The notes: generated from the letters alone by a model not told the origin. A DNA stretch of 64,000 nucleotides from Hydra vulgaris (GCF_038396675.1 NC_088920.1:23696001-23760000); one strand, 5' to 3'. Shown: positions 10,601 to 21,583, numbered from the stretch's first letter. Program-made: numbers and translations.

Positions 10601-13600
10601 TTGAACCAATTTTAATTAAGTAGTTGATATATAATGATCTCTCATCCATTAGGAATGCCTTTTGATCACCAATAGTGTTTTTTTTGCCTGAGAACTTCAC
10701 TTTTGCATTAAAATATATACAAATTAATATGTTTTAATGCAAAAGGTTTAACATCTTTCTGATTCCCATGATGTAAAAACTTGTAAAACAATGTATAAAA
10801 ATCTCTTTAGAATGATGTTGTTCATAGCATTTGTTTTACTTTAATATGCTCAAAGTATAGTAGAGAAAGGGAGCTGAAGCAGAGAATTTAATAAAAATAT
10901 TTTATTGATTTATGGGGTACTTTCTTTGATTCTATAGGATAATTTCTTAGTTTTTTGGTTGCTGAAACATTAAAAACGTTAGACACTTTTGGAGGGAAAA
11001 AATTTTATAAATGAAGTGTTAAAAAAATTATTTAATAAATCAAATGACAACAAAAGAATATATAAAAATAAAACATTAAAGGATCCCAAACCTCCTAGAC
11101 ATAGTGGTGTTATATTAACGAGAATGATAAAAAAATGTTCAAGCTAAGTTTTTTTGATTAAAACAAAAGAATAAATGCATACCAAGAAAAACTAACTTTT
11201 TGATTTTAGTCAAAGTTCTCCTTCTCTGCTGTAGGCCAAAAAGTCAACATAATATACGCCACAATCTACAGACAAGTTTTATTCCTAAGAGTTTTAGTAC
11301 ATAATGTCATTGATTTTTTTGGTTGTGTAAAAGATCAATTATGTAAACAAACAAAAAAATCAATGATGTCATGTACTAAAGCTCTTAGGAATAAAACACG
11401 CTTGAATAAGTTATCAAATCTGTAGATTGCGGCATATATTATGCTGACTTTTCGGTCTACAACAGCAAGCTTCGACATAAATTAAAAAGTTAGTTTTTCT
11501 TGGTATGCATTTATTCTGAGGTTTTTAAATGGAGCACAAACTGTAGATTTGTTTAATTGAGAGTTAACTTTAGCATTGTGATTTGGGTGTTTAACAATCG
11601 GTTAATCTGTTTAACTTTCAGGAAGAGTTTGGCCATTATATTCAAAAGTTAAATTAGAGTAAGATTTCTTTGCAAATAACTCTGCTTTATTCTGGGAAAA
11701 AGTAAAAGGTCAGACCCATGAATTAGAGATTAAATGTTAGACTTACTTTAGTTAATGACACTGTTGAAGACTAACCAAGTCTCTAGAATCTAACATCTGA
11801 GATACATGATTTAGTAAACTGAAAAAAACAGAGGTTAACATTAGACAGGACTTTTTTACATTGGCTTCTTGCAATAATAAAAGGATATTTATTCTTAAGA
11901 GAGATGTTCTTGTAAAAAAGAAGAAAAAAAAGAATGATGTTTAATAAAGCAACTGCCTCAGATGGTAAAAAATGTAGAATAGAATGAGGCTTGGCTTATA
12001 ATCGAAGAGAAGGAATAAAAGCTTCCAGACTTTTATTACAGAAGGAATAAAAGCTTCCAAGATGCGTTTTATACATGTATTTTATGAATATAAACATATA
12101 TGTTTGCTATTTATTTAGATGCTGGCATACAATATCCTTTCATTATCATATAAACTTTAGTATTTATATGGTGTAGTATTTGCCGAATAAGAAGATGATC
12201 AGATGGATGTGTAGTGTGACTCAAGCAAGGCAAAAAAAGGAGGTATAATCTTAGACAGGTTTAGAAAAACATATAAAACAACGTTTGTTAGAAAAGATTA
12301 AAGTGATTTAGGTATCAGCATGGAGAGAGGTAGCAGCTTCAGTTGAAAGCTTGATGAGAGTGCCTTACATATTGTATGAATGAGTTTTAGTTAAGGAAAA
12401 AATGTTCTAGATTGTTTATATTAGAGAAACAGCATAAAAGAGGAAGGCTAAAGTCTGATGATGATAATGATCATCATCATCATTATTATCATTATCATCA
12501 TGGTAATGATAATTATGATGATCATATTGGTCATAATGATGTTTATATATGCATATATATACAAAATATAACATGAATTTTGAATAGAAAAAATATGCTT
12601 TAGGATGTATATATGTTTTTATGCATATAAATGTACAAAAACCCAGCCACAGCTTTATTTTATTAAACCCGGCCCTGGTCAAGTATCAACCCCGTTTTTG
12701 TTGCACGCTTCTGCACTTTTTCTAGTGTTTCAATGTCATGTTTTAGAAATGGTGACCAGGCTGGTACTGCAAACTCGAGATGTGGGCGAATATAAGCTGT
12801 ATACAATATTTGCCAGACAATGATACACTGACTGCAGAATGCTTTTTTCAGCCTACCAAGTACTTGATTGACTTTTGAGGCTGCTGTCTCAATTTGATTT
12901 TTTAATTTTAAGTTGTCTGAGACGATGGTGCCAAGGTCTCTTTCGTTCTTGGTAACTGCAAGTTGTATTCAAGATCTGTCATCCCTGCACATTGAATATT
13001 TTTTTGTTGATCTTTTATTTCCATGGCCTATGTGCATTACCTTGCATTTTGTCACAGTGAGGCATGCACCAAAACTCTGGACCACTTCACGGCTTTGTTT
13101 ATGTCATCATGTAAAATCAAAAAGTCTTCATCAGATTTAATGATGCCACTGATTTTGCTATCATCTGCATATAATTTGATGTGATGCACAATGTTGTTTG
13201 GAAGATTGTTGATAAAAAAGACTAATAATAATGGTCCTAGAAACGATCCTTTAGGAACTCCACTTGAAACAGGTACCTAATTTGATATATGTCCTTTCAT
13301 GACTACATGTTGTTTATGATCTGAAAGCCATGTTTTAATCCAATTCAACAATGCACCTCAATGCAAGCGTTGATGAAGAACTTTATTAAAAAGTTTGGCA
13401 AAATCCATATAAATGGCGTCGGCAGTAAACCTAGGTAAATGGCCTGTGTCAGAATGTCACGTGCCTCAAGGAGATTGGTTGTGCAGCCTTGTTTGCATGG
13501 AAAGCCATGATTGGCTTTTGAAAGCAATCTATTGACAACACAATGAGACATAACTCAATCGTGAATAATTCTTGAGATTAGAGATGCGGGCTTGTAGTTT

Positions 13601-16600
13601 GAAGCGTCAATCTTCCTTTTTTAAATATCAGCGTTATATTTGATTTTCTCCATAGATCTGGGACTTCTTCGGTTGTGATTGTTTTAATTGTGCAGCTGCT
13701 TTTGCCCCTCCAAGCGCTATTGGAGGGGCAAAAGCAGCTGCACAATTTTTCAAGATGCGTGAATAAATACTGTTGTAGCCCATTGATTTAGTTTCAACTA
13801 GATCTTTAAGCTGCGTTTCAACCTCTTTGCTTCTCGACTATGTCGTTTTCAAGAAGAGTACATTTGGATTCAGTTTGATTCATCATAACATCAAATACTG
13901 ACTGAAAAAGTTGTTCAATATTTTGCATATGACTATGTTTTCAGATGTAGTAGATCCGTCTAGCATTTAAGGTACCTGATAAAATCTTGAACACGTTGCT
14001 TGTTTTGCACATGTGCATGAAGAAGTGTTGGGTTGGTTTTTGATTCTCTCACAAGTTTCTCTTGTAAGTCAATATTGCCGACTTCATAAAAATGTTTGTT
14101 TAATCTATTATTACTATTTTGTTAATCATTGTTAATTTTTTTAATTGCACTGATTACTATTTATTTCTGATTTCCTATATTTATTATTTGTTCTTAAGGA
14201 GACATTAATTATTTCTATTATCATCAGTATTTTTGTTTTTTGTTTGTTATTGTTTGTTATTGTTTTTAATATTATTGTTTGTTAATATAGTTGTTATCAT
14301 AACTTTGTACTTGTTATTGTTGATTGTTACATCATTTTTTAACTGTTTGTGATTGTGTCTAATAAAGTTAAATAAATAAATATCAGTAACTTTGTAATCA
14401 TAAATAAAGATGATGAATAATTCTTTAACCATACTAACATTTCAGTAATAAGGCCCAATGAAAAAGCTCAACTTTGGACTTAGCTCCTTTTTAGAAAAAT
14501 GCTCTTCAATTGTAAGGGTTGAAGTTCAAATAAACAGAAGAGTACCAAAGTGAGTACTCACTTAAAATATTGTAAACTTTACAATATTTTAAGTGTGCTT
14601 TGTGCAATTAAGAGTCACACATAATTGAAGTCATTAACTTTAAAGCTGAGGCTTTAGTTTATAAAATTTGAAAATAAATTTGAAAATTTTTTGTTAAAAT
14701 CAATTATAACTGAGAAAATTTTAGTTTCACAAAACCCAAAAAGCCGCTGTGTTTGCTTGGTTGCAAATTGTCTGGCGCCTGTTTGTGTCGCGACCCACGG
14801 CTTGGGAACCACTGTTATCATAACATTTAGTTATTTAATGTCTGTTAGTATTTTTAAACTAGACTAGTATTACTCATATTTAAAGTGCTGATATTTTTTT
14901 CTTTAAAGAAATGTTTTGTGATATCGAAAAATCTTAATATAGTTGATAATCAAATGAAGGATTGGGTCTTATTGTTAAACTTTGATAAAACAGGAGGTGT
15001 TGTAAAACGATTTTGGGTGTGAAAATTTTAAATGCAATTTGGCACCACCACCACCTTCTTATCTCTCACATACAATTAAGCACAAAAGATTAGTTATGTA
15101 CATGACTCTGATTTTTAAAAAATTTATGAAAATCTTTTATATGTTTAAATACTATGCTTGAAATAAATGGATTTAAAAAAAAAAAGATAAATTTAACAGT
15201 AGAGTAAAAAAGTCTTTTTAAATATTTATAATTTTTTTTTAGTTAAAGAACACAAAATATTTCAGAGACGACAGGTTGGATTGGTAGTTTCTGTCCTTCT
15301 TTTTATTTTGTGTTTTTCCTTGTTTAGCTCATATTTTTACTTGAGGTAATAGCATTACAAATTTTTTATTTATTTTACTATGTTTATTTATGTTGCAAGT
15401 GTTTATCAATGTTGCAACTTTATATTTCAAGTGTTAATTTATGCTTCAAATGTTAATTTATGCTACAAATGTTAATTTATGCTACATGTGTTTATTATTA
15501 TACTATTTTTGTTTATTAAATGTTTCTTTTGTTTTTTTAATATAAAAATGTTTATAGCGCATTGAAAATATTTAAGAAATCAAATAATAGCAGCGAAGTT
15601 AAACTTTCTCCTGTCGATAAATCAGAAAATTTAACTTGCAACTCTGGATTCAATGGATTTAAATCAAGATTGGTGCTAATTTTCTTTTAATTTATTTTAT
15701 ATTTTTTTATGAAAATAAAAAGAATGAATAAAATATGTTATTAAAATTTTGTTGAATATTTTATTCAGGTTCAACGATCTTTCGCTAGAGACATTTCGAT
15801 TGTAAAGGAAGTTGGTCGGGGTTGCTTTAGTGTTGTATACATTGGGTTATATCAAAGCCAAACTCTTGCAGTGAAAATTGTTGACGAATCTGATGAATAC
15901 TCTTGGCAGAGAGAGCAACATTTCTATACAACTCGAAATCTAGGCCACGAGAACATACTTGGTTTTATTGGTGCCGATATTGTTGAAAGAGGCACGGTTA
16001 TTAGGGTCTTAGTTACACAGTATCACCCTTTTGGATCTCTTTATAATTTTTTGCGAATTCATTCATATGATTTCAAAATTTTTTTTCGCCTTTTATATTC
16101 GTCTGTTTGCGGCATATGTTATCTCCACAACTCTATAAGTGGCTTGTATGGTAAACCAGCAATAGCTCATCGAGATATTTCTAGTAAAAATATTCTTGTT
16201 AAAGATAACTTAGAATGTTGCATCAGTGATTTTGCACTTGCCGTTGAAGAAAATCCTGATGAATTCAATCTAGTTCCATCAAAGGCGAAACTTCCTAATC
16301 CAAGATATATGGCACCTGAAGTTCTTGAGAATCCTTCTTGTCGTAATCAGACAGTCTTTTTCTATCAAAAAGCAGATATGTATTCTTTCAGCTTAGTCAT
16401 GTGGGAAATATTACTGAGATACGAGATAAAAGGTATTTTTTTAAGTTTCATTTTAAAACTTAAGATTTAAACTGAAACCCTATTTTACTGAAAACTTCCT
16501 ATTTCTATTTGCTCTTTATTTTTTGAGTATATTTTTGAGTATATTGATACATTTATATTATTTGATGTCTAAATGAGTTTCAATATTAACAATTATTCAG

Positions 16601-17193
16601 GCAAGTTTAAATTTAAAGTTTATTAGCATTAATTAGAATAATCAAACCCCTTTATTACCATTAATTAAAATAATTAAACCCCTTTATTAGCATTAATTAA
16701 AACAATCAAACCCCTTAAATGAACAATCCTTCTTTGATTGAATTTTATTGAAATTTATTAGTATAACTGAAAAAAAATTTTTTATTCAAGGTGTTGCTGA
16801 GCCTTATCGGCTTCCGTTTGAAGAGTACGTTGGATTTTATCCTTCTATAAATCAAATGAACGATATAATCAATGTTAAAAAACTTAAACCTGTAATTGCC
16901 AAAAAACATATTCTTAGTTCGGTAAATTATTTTTTTAAGTTTAATCATGTTCTAAAGTTTATGTTCTAAAATCATGTTACTCAGTTCTAAATAAAAGCGT
17001 AACTTGTATTTTTTTATTTTTTGCAATGTTTCAGAGTGCTCAAAGTATAATAAAATCTATGAACGAGTCAATGAAATACTCAGCAATGTCTCGATCTTCG
17101 TCATGTCGCTTGAAAACAAATCTTAATAAATACATGCAAAAAATAGCAAAGCTGACCGAAACCGAAACCGGTGGTTCTAATAATAAGCGGTAG
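7679..17193 (+). CDS. TGF-beta superfamily type I receptor, BMPR1-like, with degenerate kinase (8 exons, 509 aa)
   Basis: Transmembrane receptor Ser/Thr kinase relative. Exons: 7679-7739, 7852-8007, 8220-8360, 15243-15345, 15558-15672, 15769-16432, 16791-16921, 17035-17193. All introns are GT-AG and phases join without a stop, giving 509 codons, the usual type I length. Layout: signal peptide about 1-23; activin-receptor ectodomain with ten cysteines (26-100, ending CCxxxxxCN); membrane helix 131-153; GS position 180-192; kinase about 200-495. The closest remembered relatives are BMPR1/ALK3/6 (HENILGFIGADI, GKPAIAHRD, KNILVK, RYMAPEVL). Kept: P-loop GRGCFSVV 208-215, Lys228, Glu241, HRD 326-328, Asp346, APE 374-376. 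Lost: SGSGSGLP is now SGFNGFKS, the HRD+2 Lys is Ser330, DFG is DFA (Ala348), the GTKRY-type loop is LPNPRY, ECW is ESM. Probably a pseudokinase or altered receptor. The intron 5 donor (GTGCTA) is weak. Confidence 0.9.
7852..8360 (+). CDS. Receptor exons 2-3: ten-cysteine ligand-binding ectodomain
   Basis: Part of the receptor gene at 7679-17193. Exon 2 (7852-8007) encodes C-x-C-x3-CPDGSPNETC...KCF and exon 3 (8220-8360) the FQCR...CCDDQPRCNEN end. The pattern CPD-x4-NxTC-x5-CF matches the BMP type I receptor ectodomain rather than TGFBR1. All ten cysteines of the three-finger fold are present, so ligand binding may be intact even if the kinase is not. The intervening intron is 212 bp. Exon 3 ends at a good GTATGT donor (8361). 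Confidence 0.85.
8578..8641. repeat. Short tandem repeat, about 25-bp unit
   Basis: The phrase cataagcaacctgtaagtaagaatt occurs twice and a third time truncated (cctgtaagtaagaatt). Confidence 0.85.
9075..9140. repeat. GAT/ATC-rich imperfect microsatellite
   Basis: Alternating gatgat/atcatc trinucleotides with near-palindromic symmetry; a similar tract is at 12460-12545. Confidence 0.8.
11169..11517. mobile_element. Fold-back MITE-like element, about 350 bp
   Basis: The sequence is one long imperfect inverted repeat. The left end agaataaatgcataccaag (11169-11187) is matched by its reverse complement ending at 11517, and similarity continues almost to the centre (gattgatttttttggttgtg region, about 11310-11370). 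Arms are about 160 bp. No coding capacity. The structure is typical of a non-autonomous fold-back DNA element sitting in receptor intron 3. Confidence 0.85.
12460..12545. repeat. GAT/ATC-rich imperfect microsatellite
   Basis: gatgat, atcatc and related trinucleotides with local dyad symmetry; it adjoins the 3' end of the minus-strand LINE relic. Confidence 0.8.
12640..14110 (-). pseudogene. LINE reverse transcriptase relic (CR1/Jockey-type) in receptor intron 3
   Basis: Minus-strand reading gives, from 5' to 3': LVRESKTNPTLLHAHV (about 14060-14010), WRKSNITLIFKKG (about 13650-13610), QGCTTNLLEARDILTQA (about 13500-13440), DAIYMDFAKLFNKVLHQRL (about 13410-13360), GVPKGSFLGPLLL (about 13260-13225), IKLYADDSKISG (about 13180-13145, the catalytic YADD), then the C-terminal LTVTKCKVMHIGHGNK and PAWSPFLKHDIETLEK (about 12760-12710). 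Numerous frameshifts and stops show a dead copy. It is antisense to the host gene. Small plus-strand open frames here are shadows. Confidence 0.85.
13686..13747. repeat. Perfect palindrome, 28-bp arms, 6-nt loop
   Basis: Left arm 13686-13713, loop gcgcta, right arm 13720-13747, no mismatches. It lies inside the LINE relic, interrupting its RT frame. Confidence 0.95.
14735..14816 (-). mobile_element. hAT-like transposon terminus fragment
   Basis: Read on the minus strand this begins cagtggttcccaagccgtgg, closely matching the CAGTGGTTCCCAA-type ends of hAT (Charlie-like) elements. Only one end was found, so it is a fragment or a very short MITE. Family assignment is from memory of the terminal motif. 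Confidence 0.45.
15243..15672 (+). CDS. Receptor exons 4-5: transmembrane helix and degenerate GS region
   Basis: Part of the gene at 7679-17193. Exon 4 (15243-15345) encodes a basic QRRQ followed by about 23 hydrophobic residues. Exon 5 (15558-15672) encodes the juxtamembrane segment through NSGFNGFKSRL. In type I receptors this place holds TTSGSGSGLPLLVQR, whose Ser/Thr are phosphorylated by type II receptors and whose Leu-Pro binds FKBP12. Here only two glycine-flanking positions remain, the phospho-acceptor run is gone and the Leu-Pro is replaced, although LVQR is kept across the exon 5/6 junction. Confidence 0.85.
15769..17193 (+). CDS. Receptor exons 6-8: divergent type I receptor kinase domain
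   Basis: Exon 6 (15769-16432) holds the N-lobe and active site; exon 7 (16791-16921) the YRLPFEEYVGFYPS segment equivalent to EDYQLPYYDLVPSDPS of type I receptors; exon 8 (17035-17193) the last helices and a Thr/Glu-rich tail ending GGSNNKR. The catalytic loop reads AHRDISSKNIL and the metal-binding motif SDFALAV. The HRD+2 Lys and the DFG Gly, near-invariant in active kinases, are both substituted, while ATP-Lys, alphaC Glu and both catalytic Asp are retained. Intact reading frame across all exons argues for selection rather than pseudogene decay. Confidence 0.9.
16618..16718. repeat. Three tandem ~35-bp repeats in receptor intron 6
   Basis: Unit resembles attagcattaattaaaata followed by atcaaacccctttatt; three imperfect copies between exons 6 and 7. 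Confidence 0.85.
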
Positions 17194-17537
17194 TCAAATG
17201 ACGAATATCTTTGTTTTGAGAAATTCGTTTTTGTATATATGTATAAATGTAAATATATTTTAATATGTTGTGTTTAATATATTTTCGTTTTTTGTATAAG
17301 TTTTGATTAGATTTTACGCAAACTTCAGATAAGTGTAAAGATCTATTAACAATCCTGATATCCAGTTTTTTGTGCTGTTATAATTGCATACTTTTATTGA
17401 GAACAAAATTTTATGTACCTCAATGATAATATTATGTTAATGATGTATTTTATTTATAAGGTGGTATATCTGGATTGTTAATAGTTCTTTATGCTTAGCT
17501 GAGGTCTGCGTAAAATTTATGGATGGATCCCTCGCAG

Positions 17538-18100
17538 AGTCTTTAATTAAATTAAGTAAATAGACCGTAAAAATCGCCGCGCATAAGAGCAAAATGATCT
17601 CTTAGTTCTATTTTTTTAAGTAAGTTTTGTGTTGCTTGATCTATGGACGATCTCTGACTGATTTAGATGACATGTATGCTGATTTAAGTGGCATGTATGC
17701 TAAGTTCTCGGTTTTTTTAGAAAAAATATGGCAAATAAATTTTATCAACCCTAAAAAATAGAATACAAAATAATTCTTCAAGAAATGAATTTTACATAGA
17801 GGACAAACAAACGGAACTTTGCTCAGCTTTATCATGCTTTAATTTTTTGTTTTTTTTTAATTGAGATAAAAATTATAAAAATAAAATTTTCTTCAGAAAA
17901 GAGATTTGTCCAAAAATCACGCAACACTAAATTTAGTTATAAACAAAACGAAAAAGATTACAGGTTTTTCCTCGCACCTTTTAATTAAACCAAAAATAAG
18001 GCAGCGCTTTGTCTTCTAAAAATCGGCGCGCAAAAGAGTAAACGATCTCTTACCTTAATTTATTTTAAAAATAAATTTAGTGTTGCGAATTTTATGGAAA
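17538..18100. mobile_element. MITE-like repeat cluster downstream of the receptor gene
   Basis: A module (aaaatcgccgcgcataagag...gtgttgcttgatctatggac) at about 17568-17650 recurs in direct orientation at about 18020-18100 and its inner part in inverted orientation at about 17900-17945. Related sequence is seen at about 36790-37015. The shared end phrase (tgttgcgtgattt.tgga) suggests termini of a small DNA element family. No coding content. Confidence 0.5.
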
Positions 18101-18317
18101 GAATTCTGCTTTATAGTTATCAACACATTCATATGAATAAATTATCTTTCCTTCTTAAAATGCTCACTGCATATTTTGAGTTCATTGAGTTTTTTAAATT
18201 AGTCTTTCCACGTGTTCATTCCTTGTCGTAATAGTGAAGAAAAATTTATAAATGTTTCCATTAGAAACAAAAACTTAGTCAATGTATATAGAATAAAGAA
18301 TCTGTCTCTGTAAATTG

Positions 18318-18515
18318 ACTATGGTGGTAGAAAGTTTCGAGTTCGATCCGCACCACCTCCCTGGTAGTACCGCGCTCAACTTATTTCTCTGCGCAGCGGC
18401 CTTGTTCATCAAGGTTTGTATTTCAGAGTTATAGAGTTGAGAGAGGGTTGTAACCACAATTAAAGTAGCCTCCTCGACTCTAGTGGCCTTCTCGGCCTTA
18501 GGGAGATAAACTATA
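18318..18515 (+). mobile_element. tRNA-derived SINE, second copy (5'-truncated)
   Basis: Shares gttgagagagggttg, the accacaa link and the cctcctcgactctagtggcc domain with the SINE at 6466-6700. It retains a B-box-like gagttcgatccg near 18339-18350 but lacks a full A-box half, and has a different middle (gctcaac...gcgcagcggcc). A-rich tail at the 3' end. Confidence 0.8.
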
Positions 18516-18898
18516 AAAAAAAAAATTTTTTGCTCTATTTGAACTATTTATATCTCCAAAATAAAAAAATTTACCAACACATCTTTACACCACAATTTAA
18601 GTCAATCTCAATTTGACTTTTCTGTATTCGTTTAAAGTATTTTCTACGCTCAAAACCAAACAAATTAGGAGCATATTGTATTCTGCTACAACTCAAGCGA
18701 ACCTATTATTTAAAAGCTGCGCAAACAATATAACTTACTCTACACAGTTATTATGAATCCTGATATTGCCAATCTAGCTCCCTCAAGAATACCAGTAATA
18801 TGGAAAGCTAGGTTACACATTAAGGTACCCTGTGATGCAAATTTTGAAATCTTTTAAGTTTATCGGCGAAAAAAACTTAATTTGAATGTTCACATTGA

Positions 18899-19738
18899 GT
18901 GAAATTCTGACTTCATAGTGAGCCCATAATCGAGTGAAATTTTGACTTCATAGTAAGCCCTAAATCGAGTGAAATTTTGACTTCATAGTGAGCCCATAAT
19001 TGAGTGAAATTTTGACTTCATAGTGAGCCCATAATTGAGTGAAATTTTGACTTCATAGTGAGCCCATAATTGAGTAAAATTTTGACTTCATAGTGAGCCC
19101 ATAATTAAGTGAAATTTTGACTTCATAGTGAGCCCATAATTGAGTGAAATTTTGACTTCATAGTGAGCCCATAATTAAGTGAAATTTTGACTTCATAGTG
19201 AGCCCATAATCGAGTGAAATTTTGACTTCATAGTGAGCCCATAATTGAGTGAAATTTTGACTTCATAGTGAGCCCATAATTGAGTGAAATTTTGACTTCA
19301 TAGTGAGCCCATAATTGAGTAAAATTTTGACTTCATAGTGAGCCCATAATTAAGTGAAATTTTGACTTCATAGTGAGCCCATAATTGAGTGAAATTTTGA
19401 CTTCATAGTGAGCCCATAATTAAGTGAAATTTTGACTTCATAGTGAGCCCATAATTGAGTGAAATTTTGACTTCATAGTGAGCCCATAATTGAGTGAAAT
19501 TTTGACTTCATAGTGAGCCCATAACTGAGTAAAATTTTGACTTCATAGTGAGCCCATAATTAAGTGAAATTTTGACTTCATAGTGAGCCCATAATCGAGT
19601 GAAATTTTGACTTCATAGTGAGCCCATAATTGAGTGAAATTTTGACTTCATAGTGAGCCCATAATTGAGTGAAATTTCGACTTCATAGTGAGCCCATAAA
19701 TGAGTGAAATTTTGACTTCATAGCGAGTCCATAAAAAC
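18899..19738. repeat. 35-bp minisatellite, 24 tandem copies
   Basis: Unit gtgaaattttgacttcatag + tgagcccataattga, 24 consecutive copies with no length variation. Variants are limited to a few positions: the final triplet (tga, taa, cga) and gtaaaa for gtgaaa. Variant order repeats every seven units (units 3-9 and 10-15 match), a 245-bp higher-order period. No flanking gene. Confidence 0.98.
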
Positions 19739-19739
19739 A

Positions 19740-21050
19740 CCTGTAAAATGAGAACCAATTTATATAATTTGGTAAAAATTGATTCAAATGTGGTCTATCC
19801 CGAACCCTACTCTCTGATTGGTTAACTGGTTAAAGATTTATGGCAGATTTCTTTATATTTTGTAAGTTTTTTTTGCTACTTATACGTCAAAACGATACCG
19901 ATTACTGTGATATTCGATAACTATTTTTAAAATAATGGTTACATAAGTGTTTTACTATGTAATAAGAAAAAAATTTTTTACAGTTTTTTTATTGGTACGT
20001 GTACCATTTAATGTTATAACAAATAGCAAATTAATACTGAAATATTATTTTGATATTTAGAGCATGGTTTGACTCCGCTTATGCATTGCGTAAAAATTTT
20101 AGAAGTTTCTATGATGTAAAGTACTGTCAAAATGCTATAAAAATGGCTGAAAAGATTTTTTAGCGGTACCTTTATAGAAAACAAAAAATATTTATTTCTC
20201 ATAAAGCAGAAAAATTGTGAGAAAATCTGTGAAAAACTGAACCTGAGAAAAATATTTTGACTAAAATAACTGAAGATAGTTTTACATATTGTGTGACCGC
20301 TGAAACTTTCGAAAGTTCGGCCAGTCCGAAAAAAATTAGTCTTTACAGATTGCAATTGCTTTGAAACAAAAAATTTTTAAAATTGCAAAGGTACAAAAAA
20401 TAAAACATCTATCAAAATAAAATAATTTTATGGATAGGAGAAGAGTTTTTTGAAGAGTACTAAAAATTGTTCTTTGGACTGTGTCATTAAATAAGGTCTC
20501 ATCTAAATTGTCATTAAGTGTGACGAGTATCATTAATTTAAATAATTGTTTCCTTGTAAGGAAAAAGTTATTTAAGAATTATTTCCTTGTAATTTAAGTA
20601 ATAATTTTCTTCATTTTAATAGTTTTTAATTAATAATATTTGTAAGTATGTTAATTTATATTGTTTTAATTTTTAATAATTATGTTAATTATGTAAGTAT
20701 GTTAAGCGGATTGTTAGCCAATATAAATTTTTGTAAATGACAGAGTATGGTTTAGTGAAGTTAGGTTTAGTGAATGGCCATAATACCAAGTCAAGAAAAG
20801 ATTCATGATGAAAATTAAAAGTTTGTGTGGTAGCTTTGTCTGAATCAATGTTTAATACTGCTTACTGCTTTCCGAACAGATCAAGTATGCCAACTGAACC
20901 AGACCAACATCAATATCAGTAATTCTAAGGTTCCACAAAGACTCTGCAAATCGTGTAGACTACTTTGCGCAGTAAATAAGAGGAGAAAGAAGTTTTTTTT
21001 GCAATTCCCTTTTTGTTTAATCTCAAGTCAATATAAGTGAGACCTGAAAC
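19740..21050. other. AT-rich DNA, no gene recognised
   Basis: Several open frames occur (for example minus 20014-20355, 113 codons) but they are Phe/Ser/Ile-rich, show no recognisable motif and look like chance frames in AT-rich sequence. Confidence 0.4.
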
Positions 21051-21054
21051 AGAA

Positions 21055-21106
21055 GGTACAATGTGTTGTTGTCTAATCTGCTGATTAGACAACAACACAT
21101 TGTACC
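21055..21106. repeat. Perfect palindrome, 24-bp arms, 4-nt loop
   Basis: Left arm 21055-21078, loop tgct, right arm 21083-21106. Confidence 0.95.
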
Positions 21107-21514
21107 AATCAAAGTTGCATGAAAAACATTCTTTTGGAGAACAAACCACCAGTGAGAAAGTAGCAAGAGTGCGTTGCAGCACATATCTCAGCTGTTTAGG
21201 AAAAGATTTGTCCCACTAACGCTCTCAAATAAATTTAGGGAAACCCTTCTTTAATTATCAGCATAAAATGACAAAACAGCCGAACAAATCGCATTTCAAG
21301 TCATTTCCAATTATAAAATTATCTCCCGAAGGTACTATTTAACTTGCTAAACCAATCAGTGGGCCTCTACTTACATTTATATTTAAACAATTCTTAGATA
21401 TATACTAAAAGAAAGTCTTGACTCTATTAAGAAATAAGACTAGATAGATTTCAGGAAGTATATTTTTAACAAATTTCTTATCTGTTTAAAAGCAAATAAT
21501 TTGAATATTTTACA

Positions 21515-21583
21515 CAAACTTTCTTAACAAAGTTTATTATAAACGTAAAATATGTTTATAATAAACTTTGTTAAGAAAGTTTG
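21515..21583. repeat. Perfect palindrome, 30-bp arms, 9-nt loop
   Basis: Left arm 21515-21544, right arm 21554-21583, no mismatches. Confidence 0.95.

Larger units (their letters stand above)
8361..15242 (+). other. Receptor intron 3 (6.9 kb, repeat-filled)
   Basis: Donor GTATGT at 8361, acceptor after a T tract (AG 15241-15242). Contents: short tandem repeats 8580-8640, a GAT/ATC microsatellite 9075-9140, a fold-back element 11169-11517, a GAT/ATC tract 12460-12545, a minus-strand LINE 12640-14110 with a perfect palindrome inside, and a hAT-like end 14735-14815. Between 8640 and 11160 I see nothing else beyond a few short duplicated phrases (for example atgcctggtgtcat at 10240-10290). The other seven introns' worth of gene is compact, so this intron separates ectodomain from membrane/kinase exons. 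Confidence 0.8.

Noticed and set aside
18899-19738. CRISPR array
   Set aside because: There are no unique spacers: units are contiguous 35-bp tandem repeats, in a eukaryotic sequence. The same holds for 37695-38196.
20014-20355. 113-codon minus-strand ORF
   Set aside because: Phe/Ser/Ile-rich, no motif, no neighbouring signals; expected by chance in AT-rich DNA.
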